Source: an uncultured Actinomycetes bacterium (GTDB taxonomy: Bacteria > Actinomycetota > Acidimicrobiia > Acidimicrobiales > RAAP-2). Taken from it: DNA of 64,000 bases. The notes under the pieces are model-generated. The model ran no database searches. It had not been told where the DNA came from and saw only the letters and a program-made list of their open reading frames with translations. The translations under genes were made by a program, and so were the position numbers. The stretch covers positions 124,001 through 188,000 of the forward strand of contig CAIYAP010000007.1 of NCBI GenBank assembly GCA_903924205.1, given 5' to 3'. Positions 51,150 through 59,103 of this stretch are shown here, piece by piece. Positions within the stretch are counted from its first letter, which is position 1. Each line of letters opens with the position of its first letter.

Positions 51150-52031
51150 GTGGACGAATGGATCTCCCTCAGCGCACGTGCCGCGCGAAGCGTGCAAACC
51201 ACCGTCGGGTGGATCTTCTGGGATCCGAGCGCGGTGGCAGCCTACGAGCGTCGAGGCTTAGCAGCGGGACTGGGGTACATCGTCGCCCGCGCGGCACCCA
51301 TGGCTGCGGCGGGGCCCTCAGCAATTGCCGCCGCCTTCGGCTCCATCAGCCCCCTCGGTATTGCTCTGGCCCTCAACATCGCCGCCACACCGGATGACGT
51401 GAGGGCGGTATGGGAAGACCGTAATCACGCCGTGGAAATGGGAATTCGCCGCCACACCCCCGATCTCGAGCCTGCTCTTGAGCGAATCGCGGGCGACTGG
51501 TGGCCGACGCTGCGAGAGCTCCCCCTGGCCGGCCGGTCCTTCTCGGCCAGTCATCTCGACTACGTGGACCCCGACACGTCATTGATGGGCGGATGGCACG
51601 CCGTCAACTTCATTCGCGAGTGGCGAGGTGACATCCACTGGAACATCGTGGCGAGTCATGGGCTGACGGGCCAGGAAGCCTCGATTCTCCACAACGCGTG
51701 GCTCGGGTACGACAAAGATTGGCTGAGTCAGTCGCGTGGGAATACGCCTCACGACATAGAGATGGCGTGGGCGTCGCTCGAGAGGCGAGGTCTCGCCGAG
51801 AACGGCGTCGTCTCCGAATCTGGCTTGACGTTGCGCGACGACATTGAACGTGCCACCGACGAGATCGCCTCGGAGGTATGGAGGTGCTTGGGTCGCGACG
51901 AGACGCAATGGTTCATCGAGACCTTCGAACCGGCCTGCGAGGTGTTGCTGGACCGAGTCGACGTCACGGCGGGACCCAATTTCCAGCCGGCATCTCGCCG
52001 GCGCCGATGGTACGGCCAATCGGCCACCTAG
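51150..52031 (+). CDS. SCO6745-family protein
   Basis: A 293-residue protein matching the SCO6745 (SalK-like) family. ARAARSVQTTVGWIFWDPS at the N-terminus leads into a helical domain (YERRGLAAGLGYIVARAAPM). A mid segment GDWWPTLRELPLAGR follows, and the last third contains a winged-helix-like region (SLERRGLAENGVVSESGLTLRDDIERATD). The helix-turn-helix suggests nucleic-acid contact, but no function is established for the family. The GTG start is 5 bases after TACTTT. tRNA-Val(CAC) lies just downstream on the opposite strand. Confidence 0.7.
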   Translation: MDEWISLSARAARSVQTTVGWIFWDPSAVAAYERRGLAAGLGYIVARAAPMAAAGPSAIAAAFGSISPLGIALALNIAATPDDVRAVWEDRNHAVEMGIRRHTPDLEPALERIAGDWWPTLRELPLAGRSFSASHLDYVDPDTSLMGGWHAVNFIREWRGDIHWNIVASHGLTGQEASILHNAWLGYDKDWLSQSRGNTPHDIEMAWASLERRGLAENGVVSESGLTLRDDIERATDEIASEVWRCLGRDETQWFIETFEPACEVLLDRVDVTAGPNFQPASRRRRWYGQSAT

Positions 52032-52040
52032 GACTGGGAG

Positions 52041-52114
52041 TGGGCGCTGGGGGACTCGAACCCTCGACCTCAGCCGTGTGAAGGCTGCGCTCTAACCAAC
52101 TGAGCTAAGCGCCC
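52041..52114 (-). tRNA. tRNA-Val (anticodon CAC)
   Basis: A full cloverleaf on the minus strand. Acceptor GGGCGCU pairs with AGCGCCC, the D arm holds AGCTCAGTTGGTTAGAGC, the anticodon stem CAGCC/GGCUG encloses loop UUCACAC with anticodon CAC, and the T loop reads TTCGAGT. The discriminator is A and the CCA end is not encoded (CTC follows). It should read GUG valine codons. Confidence 0.95.
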
Positions 52115-52167
52115 TAGGGGAATTCATCCTAGCCGACCTAGTTCGCCACCTCGGGGCTGCGGAGGAC

Positions 52168-52173
52168 TACCCT
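52168..52173 (+). promoter_or_regulatory. Candidate -10 element (TACCCT) for the 52182 membrane-protein mRNA
   Basis: TACCCT ends 8 bases before ATG 52182. A GGAGGA stretch at 52161-52166 is too far upstream (about 15 bases) to act as a ribosome site. Confidence 0.3.
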
Positions 52174-52181
52174 CGAAACCT

Positions 52182-52796
52182 ATGGATACTCCTTCTCACG
52201 ACACGACCCCGACGACGGGTCGCAGCTTCTTTCGGTCAAACTCCCCGGCCCTGCAGCTCGAGCCGCTCGAGCGCAAATTGGGATGGTTCGTTTCGGGCTT
52301 GATGCTGGTCATGACTGTCGCGGCCGCACTCTGGACCACGTCGCTAAAGCGCGTCGCGGCGGTGCACGGACACTGTGCACCGGGCTTCACCTACGTCAGC
52401 AAGGTCTGCGAAAAGTATGTCCGCGCCGATCAGTCAACTCGCCTCATTTCGGCGATATCAGTCGCGGTTATCGCGCTCGTCAGTCTGTATTTCGTCTACA
52501 AAAAGAGGCGTTCGGGTGTCATCTTTGCGAGCCTCTTCATGTTCCTGATCATGAACTGGGCGACCGGTTCGGTCTACACCGGCCTCGTGTTCCTGTTTTT
52601 CTCGGGTTGGCTCTTCCTTCGCCGAAGCAACTACCGGCGCTACGGCACTACATCGCCTACTCCCGAGCAACGCCGAGCGGCGCGAGCCAAGGTGTCTGGC
52701 TCTCGCACACGTACAGGTGCATCGGCGAACTCAACGAGTTCCCCCGCACCGCGCACTCCCGCACCGTCAAAGCGCTACACCCCACCGAAAAAGTGA
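52182..52796 (+). CDS. Small polytopic membrane protein of unknown function
   Basis: A 204-residue protein. A hydrophilic start (1-32) is followed by four hydrophobic segments near residues 34-53, 85-103, 110-127 and 129-146. A short outside loop between the first two carries two Cys (GHCAPGFTYVSKVCEKY), which could form a disulfide. The last 55 residues are rich in Ser, Pro, Arg and Thr and look disordered. I do not recognise the family. It overlaps the plsC start by 4 bases (GTGA), so a role tied to membrane lipids is possible but unproven. Confidence 0.75.
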   Translation: MDTPSHDTTPTTGRSFFRSNSPALQLEPLERKLGWFVSGLMLVMTVAAALWTTSLKRVAAVHGHCAPGFTYVSKVCEKYVRADQSTRLISAISVAVIALVSLYFVYKKRRSGVIFASLFMFLIMNWATGSVYTGLVFLFFSGWLFLRRSNYRRYGTTSPTPEQRRAARAKVSGSRTRTGASANSTSSPAPRTPAPSKRYTPPKK

Positions 52797-53518
52797 CCCT
52801 CCCCCTCGGCGTTGATTACCCGACAGCCTGGGCTCGTCGCGGCTGGGCCCGCGCCATTCGTCATGTTGCGCTGTCCGCGATCATCACTCCGTGGACGAAG
52901 TGGTCGACCACACTCTCGGTGGAGGGTGAAGAGAATATTCCCGCTGAGGGACCGGTGATCTTTGCTCCCAACCACACAAGCCATCTCGACACGCCCGTCA
53001 TGCTGGCAGCCATCGGGCCGCGACGGGCGACGACGGTCGTGGCGGCGGCGGCCGACACGTTTTACCAGTCGGCTCGCAAGGCTCGTTGGACCACCTTGCT
53101 GTTCAATACCATCCCCATTGAACGGCATCGCATTAATAGAAAGAGCGCCGAGCAGGCGGTCGAGCTCGTACGGGAGGGCTGGTCGATTGTGATTTACCCC
53201 GAAGGGGGACGCACCCCCACCGGCCAGCTGCGTGAGTTCAAAGGTGGTGCCGCGTTCATGGCGGAAAAGACGGGAGCCGCAGTAGTCCCCGTGTTTATCC
53301 ACGGCATCGGCTCTTGGCGGAGCGAACAAGCCAAGGCCCCGGTCTTTACGAGTCAGCCTTCACGTCGTCGAAGTCATGTCAGCGTCACCTTTGGTCCCGC
53401 CGTGCGGTCGACGGACGACACCAACGTTCGACGTCTCAACGCGCATATCGAGCAGGCGGTGGTGGAACTCGCACGACGCGTCACGCGTCAACCCCTCCTC
53501 GAGATTGAGCGCGACTAG
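52793..53518 (+). CDS. plsC: 1-acyl-glycerol-3-phosphate acyltransferase (PlsC family)
   Basis: A 241-residue LPLAT acyltransferase acting in phosphatidic acid synthesis at the membrane. The catalytic H-x4-D is APNHTSHLDTPV (about 62-73), and the second block is IYPEGGRTPTGQLREFKGGA with the EGGR motif. The GTG start at 52793 overlaps the previous stop; longer open frame upstream is inside the membrane-protein gene and is not used. Its stop overlaps the convergent gatD gene by 4 bases. Confidence 0.85.
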   Translation: MTLPLGVDYPTAWARRGWARAIRHVALSAIITPWTKWSTTLSVEGEENIPAEGPVIFAPNHTSHLDTPVMLAAIGPRRATTVVAAAADTFYQSARKARWTTLLFNTIPIERHRINRKSAEQAVELVREGWSIVIYPEGGRTPTGQLREFKGGAAFMAEKTGAAVVPVFIHGIGSWRSEQAKAPVFTSQPSRRRSHVSVTFGPAVRSTDDTNVRRLNAHIEQAVVELARRVTRQPLLEIERD

Positions 53519-54189
53519 AGCAACGCCGCGAGGCGGGCCTGATAGAGATCATCAGCGACGCTGACGTAGGGCTCCAGCGCCTCACCCGTGGCTCGTTCAA
53601 GAACAAGGTCGCAGAGCCAAGGGTTGAGAGCCAGCACGGGACCATGCAAATACGTCCCCAGCACGCCGGGCGCATTCACCCCATCGACGGCTCCATTATT
53701 TCCATATCCCCGCACCACGGCCCCCAGGGGCGCATCGCCACCGAGGTGAGTGTCGCCCCCGTGGTTCTCGAAGCCGACCACGTATCGCCCATCGACCTTG
53801 ATAACCGCGTTTCCCACGCGCCGTTCAGCGCCGCGGCGAGTCTCCGCATCTATGAGGCCCACCCCCGCGGCGATCCGACCTCCGGCAACTTCAAACGTAC
53901 GTCCGAGAATTTGAAGGCCCGCGCACACCGCCAACACGATGGCACCGTTACCCACACGCGTGGCGAGGGTGCCATCGGATCGCAGCGCATCGGCGGCTTG
54001 GCGTTGAGGTCCGTCCTCACCGCCTCCGAGCAGATAGACGTCGGCGTCGGGCAAAGGACTGCCTAGCGGCACCGCCAGGGATTCCACGCGATAACCGCGC
54101 ACGTGAGCCCGATGGGCCAACGCGAGGGCATTGCCCCCGTCGCCATAGGTGCCCAATGCTTCGGGATACAAGGTGGCGATGCTCAGCAC
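53515..54189 (-). CDS. gatD: Lipid II isoglutaminyl synthase, glutaminase subunit GatD
   Basis: A 224-residue CobB/CobQ-type glutamine amidotransferase. The nucleophile Cys89 is in VLAVCAGLQILG and the conserved His in GTYLHGPVLALNPWL. An oxyanion-region LLGGGEDGPQ (53-62) is typical of GatD. It releases ammonia for MurT to amidate the D-Glu of lipid II. It overlaps murT by 7 bases. Without MurT next to it CobQ would be the alternative, but the pair decides. Confidence 0.9.
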   Translation of the reverse strand: MLSIATLYPEALGTYGDGGNALALAHRAHVRGYRVESLAVPLGSPLPDADVYLLGGGEDGPQRQAADALRSDGTLATRVGNGAIVLAVCAGLQILGRTFEVAGGRIAAGVGLIDAETRRGAERRVGNAVIKVDGRYVVGFENHGGDTHLGGDAPLGAVVRGYGNNGAVDGVNAPGVLGTYLHGPVLALNPWLCDLVLERATGEALEPYVSVADDLYQARLAALL

Positions 54190-55400
54190 GGAGTGCCTCG
54201 TCGTTGCCAGTCGCTGAATGCGGTGTAATTCGAGATGACCGTCACCGGTCCCGACGCGCTGACCATCGCGGGCAGGTCTTCGATCTTGTTCATCACCGTC
54301 GACTCGATGCCGGCGTAATGGAGTCTGGTCGCGATATCCAAGGCACGGCTCCCCGTGCAGAACACCCGGTGGCCCCGCGCGATCTCGTCGAAGGGGGCGT
54401 CATAGAGCCATGACGGGTCTCGCCCGTCGGCGATGTTGTCGTTGATGGAAATCACGATGTCGTCGCTGAAGTCATCGGCCAATTGCGCCAGAGCAGACAG
54501 GCCAGCCGGGTTCTTGGCGAGGAAAAGTTTCCATTGCCTGCCGCGCCATCGCACCGTCCCAAAACGTCCGAGCACTTCGGTGACCTCGCCCACCCTCGAC
54601 GCGGCAATCCCCGCCTGCACACCTGCCAAGTGTGCCGACACGATCGCCATCGCCGCATTGCCACGGTTGTATTCGCCCGGCAATGCCACCGAAAAGGGAA
54701 TGGAGACCCCGGGACCTTCGATGGTTCGCGTGTTGAGATGCCACGACGGCCGCGGGCGCCTGAAACCGCAGGCGCAGTGCCAGTCGCCCTCGACCGACAA
54801 GGGTCGGGTGCACAGGGGGCATGACGATGCGTCCTTCACCCACACCAGCGGGGCATCCACCCACGTCACATTCAGGGCGGGGCCGACGGCGTACACGATG
54901 AGAGGATCATTCGCGTTGGCAACGATCTGGGCCGTGGTGCCCGCAATGACAAGTCGCCACTTCTCCGCAATTTGACGAACCTCGCTCGTTCGATCAAGTT
55001 GATCGCGCGAGAGATTGAGCAAACACACGACTTCGGGAGACAGCTTGTCGATGGCCTCGGCGAGGTAGGGCTCGTCAACTTCAAGAGCGACGGCGCCATG
55101 TGTGCGAATCAAGGTGGTAACCCAGCCAGTCGGCATATTGGCCCCGGTTTGCTTATCGACTCGATTTCCGAGCGCTGCTTGAACGAGTGCCGTCGTGGTC
55201 GATTTGCCGTTGGTGCCGCTGACCACGATGACACGACGGTTGGTTCCGACGTGACGTAGAACCTCAGGATCGAGCGCCAAGGCAACCTTGGATCCAATGA
55301 CGTCACCCGCCCCGCGACGAAGGAGTCGGCTGGTGCCCGCGGCCATGGAGCCCACCAGCAAAGCGGTGCGGCTACGGAGGGTCGACAGAGAGGTCACCAT
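54183..55400 (-). CDS. murT: Lipid II isoglutaminyl synthase, Mur-ligase-like subunit MurT
   Basis: A 405-residue MurE/FolC-like ATP-dependent ligase with P-loop VVSGTNGKSTTT (59-70) and NLSRDQLDRTSEV. The Cys4 zinc ribbon is typical of MurT: Cys194, Cys197, Cys209 and Cys211 in CPLCTRPLSVEGDWHCACGF. The C-terminal DUF1727 part has NKIEDLPAMV and YTAFSDWQRRG. With GatD it makes iso-glutamine in the peptidoglycan stem. The upstream gap to lysR holds a strong hairpin at 55436-55468. Confidence 0.92.
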   Translation of the reverse strand: MVTSLSTLRSRTALLVGSMAAGTSRLLRRGAGDVIGSKVALALDPEVLRHVGTNRRVIVVSGTNGKSTTTALVQAALGNRVDKQTGANMPTGWVTTLIRTHGAVALEVDEPYLAEAIDKLSPEVVCLLNLSRDQLDRTSEVRQIAEKWRLVIAGTTAQIVANANDPLIVYAVGPALNVTWVDAPLVWVKDASSCPLCTRPLSVEGDWHCACGFRRPRPSWHLNTRTIEGPGVSIPFSVALPGEYNRGNAAMAIVSAHLAGVQAGIAASRVGEVTEVLGRFGTVRWRGRQWKLFLAKNPAGLSALAQLADDFSDDIVISINDNIADGRDPSWLYDAPFDEIARGHRVFCTGSRALDIATRLHYAGIESTVMNKIEDLPAMVSASGPVTVISNYTAFSDWQRRGTPC

Positions 55401-55435
55401 ACGAAACTACCGGTCGCCGACTTCGAGACAAAGTA

Positions 55436-55468
55436 AGAACCCGGTCGCGGGGGGGGCGACCGGGTTCT
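55436..55468 (-). terminator. 13-bp GC-rich hairpin, terminator-like on the minus strand
   Basis: AGAACCCGGTCGC and GCGACCGGGTTCT flank seven G bases, a perfect 13-bp stem. On the minus strand it is followed by TACTTTG. The tRNA terminator at 63415 has the same CCGGG-(A)TTCTTACTTT end. It lies in the gap between divergent murT and lysR, where no gene should end, so it may end an unseen minus-strand RNA or act in a leader. A second weaker hairpin (GTTC-ATCGA / TCGAT-GAAC) lies at 55470-55502. Confidence 0.6.
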
Positions 55469-55547
55469 AAGTTCAATCGAAAGGGGGGCATCGATTTCGA
55501 ACTGACATCAGTATGCCGTATCAAAGTGACTATTCGCAACGCATATC

Positions 55548-55562
55548 TAGCGATAATTGCTA
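55548..55562. promoter_or_regulatory. Near-palindromic candidate LysR operator
   Basis: TAGCGATAATTGCTA is 15 bases with TAGC and GCTA arms around an AT-rich centre, mostly palindromic. It ends just before the TATAAT box of lysR, where an autorepressing LysR protein would bind. Confidence 0.4.
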
Positions 55563-55564
55563 TC

Positions 55565-55570
55565 TATAAT
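55565..55570 (+). promoter_or_regulatory. -10 element (TATAAT) for leaderless lysR mRNA
   Basis: A perfect TATAAT ends 7 bases before ATG 55578. No ribosome site exists, and the transcript would begin at the start codon. A -35 is not clear. Confidence 0.55.
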
Positions 55571-55577
55571 ACAGATA

Positions 55578-56486
55578 ATGGATATTCGCCAAATACAGGC
55601 CTTCGTGGCCATTGCCGATACGGGGTCATTTTCCCTGGCGGCCGAAGCACTCAAAACAGTTCAATCCAACATCTCGACTCGCATCACGAAATTCGAGGAG
55701 GAACTCGGCATCACTCTTCTCGATCGCCGAGACGGCTCCGTCACGGCAGACGGCGTTGTCGTTCTCGAACGCAGCCGGCGAATCTTGGCGGAGATGAATG
55801 CCGTGTACGACGACGTCAGGGCCGCCACCGAGACCATCAGCGGAACGGTCACCGTCGGCATGATCGGAACGACGGGTCGTTGGTTGGCGCCGCACCTCAT
55901 GAGAAATTTGCTCGCCACCTTGCCCCTCGTCCAACTTCGGATCATCGAGGGCACCAACTCTCTGCTCGAGCCGCAAGTGGCTCAGGGACTCATCGACATC
56001 GCAATTTTGAGCGAGCCCATCGCACATCCCGATGTCCTGGCAACCCCCTTCTTCACCGAAGACTTAGTCGTCATCACCACGAGCTCGTCCCCGTTGGCGC
56101 AGCACGCCACTATTTCAGTCACTGATCTTGCCAAGCACGAGCTTCTCCTCCCGCTCGCGGGCACGGCACTGCGAGCGGATATTGATGCTGTCTGCGCCGA
56201 CCACGGCGTCACCCTGCGACCGCGTATCGAGCTGGACGGCGTTCGAACGTTGGCGTCGCTGGCCTTTGATGGCTACGGCCCGGCGATTTTGCCGGCCACC
56301 ACCTTGTCACGACACCTCGTCGGCGCCTTTGTGGCCGTGCCCATTGACGAGCTGCCCCCTCGGCGCGTGAGCTTGGCGGTTCGCAAGTTTGGCTTTCCGT
56401 CCGCCCCGGTGCGAGCGGTTCGCGATTTGTTGATGAGTAGCGTGAGTGACCCACTGCTACTTCCCGCTGGAGTTCACCGCGCATGA
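55578..56486 (+). CDS. LysR-family transcriptional regulator
   Basis: A 302-residue LTTR. The N-terminal winged helix is DIRQIQAFVAIADTGSFSLA and ALKTVQSNISTRITKFEEEL (1-60), followed by linker and the two-part effector domain (about 88-295) with TVGMIGTTGRWLAPHL. The in-frame TTG 7 codons upstream is not used because the family starts at MDIRQIQAF. It overlaps alkA by 4 bases and heads a five-gene string to the dienelactone hydrolase. Effector unknown. Confidence 0.9.
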   Translation: MDIRQIQAFVAIADTGSFSLAAEALKTVQSNISTRITKFEEELGITLLDRRDGSVTADGVVVLERSRRILAEMNAVYDDVRAATETISGTVTVGMIGTTGRWLAPHLMRNLLATLPLVQLRIIEGTNSLLEPQVAQGLIDIAILSEPIAHPDVLATPFFTEDLVVITTSSSPLAQHATISVTDLAKHELLLPLAGTALRADIDAVCADHGVTLRPRIELDGVRTLASLAFDGYGPAILPATTLSRHLVGAFVAVPIDELPPRRVSLAVRKFGFPSAPVRAVRDLLMSSVSDPLLLPAGVHRA

Positions 56487-57088
56487 CCGACGCCGCTCGC
56501 TTTTTATCCACCGTGCCCGAGTTCGCGTCGATCGTGAAGTGGGCGGGACCACGACAGGCGGGCAAACCGGTTGCCGCCGCAAAGCGCTACCCATACTTAG
56601 TGCGAAGTGTCGTGTACCAACAATTAGCGGGTTCGGCAGCCGCGGCCATCTTTGGTCGCTTGAACGACCTCGTGGGAGAGCTAACTCCCGAGAACGTCCT
56701 CGCGGCGAATCCGGAAGAACTTCGAGCCGTCGGCCTCTCGGGCGCAAAGGCGCGGACCATTACCGCCATCTCTCTCGCGGTGAGTAACGGCGAGCTTCAG
56801 TTTTCACGACACGGACGTCGCTCCGATGAGGAGGTAACCCGCGAGCTCGTGGCTATCACCGGTATCGGACCCTGGACCGCACAGATGTACCTGATGAGCG
56901 CCTTGCAACGTCCCGACGTGTGGCCGGCCCTAGACCTCGGCGTGCGCCAAGGATGGAGCATCCTGCACCGCATCGAACCGGCCATCAGCATTCGGGACAT
57001 CGCCTCGGCGGCGGATCATCTCGCGCCGTATCGGACGGATGTGGCGTGGTACTGCTGGCGGGCAGTTGACCGATTTCGCGAGGGTTAA
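56483..57088 (+). CDS. DNA-3-methyladenine glycosylase (AlkA-like, HhH-GPD)
   Basis: A 201-residue base-excision repair glycosylase that removes alkylated purines. The helix-hairpin-helix is ITGIGPWTAQMYL (125-137), the catalytic Asp is Asp151 in PALDLGVRQG, and YPYLVRSVVYQQLAGSAAA is the usual N-terminal helix. It lacks the AlkA N-terminal beta domain, so it is the short form. It overlaps lysR by 4 bases; the M20 peptidase follows by 9. Confidence 0.88.
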   Translation: MTDAARFLSTVPEFASIVKWAGPRQAGKPVAAAKRYPYLVRSVVYQQLAGSAAAAIFGRLNDLVGELTPENVLAANPEELRAVGLSGAKARTITAISLAVSNGELQFSRHGRRSDEEVTRELVAITGIGPWTAQMYLMSALQRPDVWPALDLGVRQGWSILHRIEPAISIRDIASAADHLAPYRTDVAWYCWRAVDRFREG

Positions 57089-57091
57089 AGT
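57086..57091 (+). promoter_or_regulatory. Candidate -10 element (TAAAGT) for leaderless M20 peptidase mRNA
   Basis: TAAAGT overlaps the alkA stop and ends 6 bases before GTG 57098. TTGACC at 57066-57071 is a possible -35 but the 14-base spacing is short. Same hexamer and spacing as before the methyltransferase at 50460. Confidence 0.35.
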
Positions 57092-57097
57092 CGGTTC

Positions 57098-58504
57098 GTG
57101 ACCTACACCTTGGAACAATTTGAACACGACGCCCTACCGACGCTCGTGGCCTACGGCGCCATCGAGTGCATCTCCCCCGCCTTCGAGACCAACTGGCAGA
57201 CGCTCGGCCATATCAATGCCGCCGCTGAACTTCTCGCCGAGTGGGCGCGGTCGCGCGAACTCCTGGGGGCGACGGTGGCCATTCATCAAATGGAGGGTCG
57301 CACTCCCGTCATCACGGTCGATGTCCCCGCGAGCGATCCCCTCAGCGATGGCACCACCACCGTCCTGTACGGCCACCTGGATAAGCAGCCCCCACTCGGT
57401 AACTGGAGCGATGGCCTTCACCCCTTTCGAGCGGTTCGGCGTGGCGACCAGCTCTTTGGTCGCGGTCTCGCCGATGATGGCTACTCTCTCTTCGCCGCAC
57501 TCTTAGCAATCGAAGAGGCGCAACGGCAAGGTCACGTACTTGGCCGATGCGTCGTGCTCATTGAAGCCTCTGAAGAGTCGGGCAGCCCCGACCTCGAGCC
57601 ATACCTTGATTCTCTTGCCGACTTCCTGGGGAATGTCACGCTGCTCATTTGCCTCGACTCGGGCGCCCTGACTTACGACCGCTTGTGGGTCACGACGAGT
57701 CTTCGTGGTATTTCTCAAGCCAACGTGACGGTGCGCGTTCTCGAGCGAGGGCAACACTCCGGGGCCGCCAGCGGCGTCGTGCCCAGCAGCTTTCGAATTC
57801 TCCGTCACCTGATGGACCGACTCGAAGATTCTGAAACCGGTGACATCATCCTGCCGCAATTGTGGGCTGATATTCCGCAATCGCACCGCGACGCAGCCAC
57901 GTCGGTTGCTGAAGAGTTTGGCGATGTGGCCGCCGAGCACCAGCCCTTTGCGTCGGGCGTTGACCCTATGGGCGGCGATGCCGCCGAGCGAATCTTGCGC
58001 CACACCTGGTGGCCAACGCTCTCGACAGTGGGAGCTAGCGGCCTGCCCGAAGTCGCGATTGCGGGAAACGTTCTGCGCCCCTTCACCACTCTGGCGTTCT
58101 CGTTTCGCCTGCCCCCGACGGTGAAGCATGACGTGGCGGCGACCGCAATCCGCTCCGCTCTCACTCACGGCATTCCCCATAACGCCGAGATTGAGATTGA
58201 TATCGACGGTGCCAACGGATGGGTGGCGCCGGAGAGCGCGCCGTGGCTGGCGCAGGCCCTTGAGGCGGGCTCGCAGATCGGCTTCTCACAAAGTCCCGGG
58301 TTCGCCGGTGAAGGTGGGTCTATCCCATTCCTCGCCACCTTGGGCGAGCGCTACCCCGGGGTGCAGTTTGTGGCCACCGGCGTCCTTGGTCCCAAGAGCA
58401 ACGCCCACGGCATCGACGAAATGTTGCACTTGCCCACCGCGGTGGGCGTCATAAACGCCGTGGCCGTTATCCTCGCTGCAGCGGCCCGCAAGGAGAACTC
58501 ATGA
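57098..58504 (+). CDS. M20-family metallopeptidase (dipeptidase-like)
   Basis: A 468-residue di-zinc exopeptidase. Zinc/catalytic residues visible are His93 and Asp95 in VLYGHLDKQPPLG, Asp in GRGLADDGYS, the Glu pair in IEASEESGSPDL, Asp in LICLDSGALTYD and the last His in SNAHGIDEMLHLP. The lid domain lies mid-protein (about 200-350). It cleaves short peptides in the cytoplasm. Its GTG start is after TAAAGT. It overlaps the DsbA-like gene by 4 bases. Confidence 0.9.
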   Translation: MTYTLEQFEHDALPTLVAYGAIECISPAFETNWQTLGHINAAAELLAEWARSRELLGATVAIHQMEGRTPVITVDVPASDPLSDGTTTVLYGHLDKQPPLGNWSDGLHPFRAVRRGDQLFGRGLADDGYSLFAALLAIEEAQRQGHVLGRCVVLIEASEESGSPDLEPYLDSLADFLGNVTLLICLDSGALTYDRLWVTTSLRGISQANVTVRVLERGQHSGAASGVVPSSFRILRHLMDRLEDSETGDIILPQLWADIPQSHRDAATSVAEEFGDVAAEHQPFASGVDPMGGDAAERILRHTWWPTLSTVGASGLPEVAIAGNVLRPFTTLAFSFRLPPTVKHDVAATAIRSALTHGIPHNAEIEIDIDGANGWVAPESAPWLAQALEAGSQIGFSQSPGFAGEGGSIPFLATLGERYPGVQFVATGVLGPKSNAHGIDEMLHLPTAVGVINAVAVILAAAARKENS

Positions 58505-59103
58505 CGCAATCAGTAGACCTCTGGGTGGACCCCCTCTGCCCGTGGGCATGGATCACCTCTCGCTGGTTGACCGAGGTCGAAGCCGTACGCGACGTCACCG
58601 TGACCTATCACGTGATGAGCCTGGCCGTCTTGAACCAGGGGCGCGATTTGCCACCCGAGTACGTCGAGATGATGGCCAAGGCGTGGGGGCCCGTTCGAGT
58701 GCTCATCGCACTCGAGCAACAAGGAGGCGCCGACCAGGTCCGCCGCTTCTACGAGGCCTACGGACAGCGCTACCACGTCGAGGGTAACAAGGACACGCCG
58801 ACCGTCATTGCCGACTCTCTTGCGGCCATCGGGGCGGATGCGTCCGTCCTCGACGCCGCGACGTCCACCGACTTCGATGACGCACTCGTTGCGTCACACC
58901 ACCGCGGCATGGACCCCGTGGGCTTCGATGTGGGTACGCCCGTCATCCACGTAGGTGACGTCGCCTTCTTCGGTCCCGTGGTGACGCCGGCGCCTCGCGG
59001 TGACGCTGCGGGCCGGCTCTTTGACGGCGTGGTGGCCTGTGCCAGCACGCCAGGCTTCTTCGAGCTGAAGCGCTCACGCGACCAAGGACCGATTTTCGAA
59101 TGA
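58501..59103 (+). CDS. DsbA-family thiol protein, mycothiol-dependent nitroreductase Rv2466c-like
   Basis: A 200-residue thioredoxin-fold protein with the helical insert of the family. The active-site motif is DPLCPWAWITSRW, with Cys13 and Ala16, so the second Cys of CPWC is lost and a mycothiol-mixed-disulfide mechanism is implied. The cis-Pro region reads VGTPVIHVGD. In M. tuberculosis, Rv2466c uses mycothiol to reduce nitro compounds and peroxides. A putative mshC lies in the same window. It has 4-base overlaps with both neighbours. Confidence 0.82.
   Translation: MTQSVDLWVDPLCPWAWITSRWLTEVEAVRDVTVTYHVMSLAVLNQGRDLPPEYVEMMAKAWGPVRVLIALEQQGGADQVRRFYEAYGQRYHVEGNKDTPTVIADSLAAIGADASVLDAATSTDFDDALVASHHRGMDPVGFDVGTPVIHVGDVAFFGPVVTPAPRGDAAGRLFDGVVACASTPGFFELKRSRDQGPIFE

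Noticed and set aside
55436-55468. Plus-strand terminator reading of the hairpin
   Set aside because: No T run follows on the plus strand and no plus-strand gene ends before it; the minus strand has the T-rich end.
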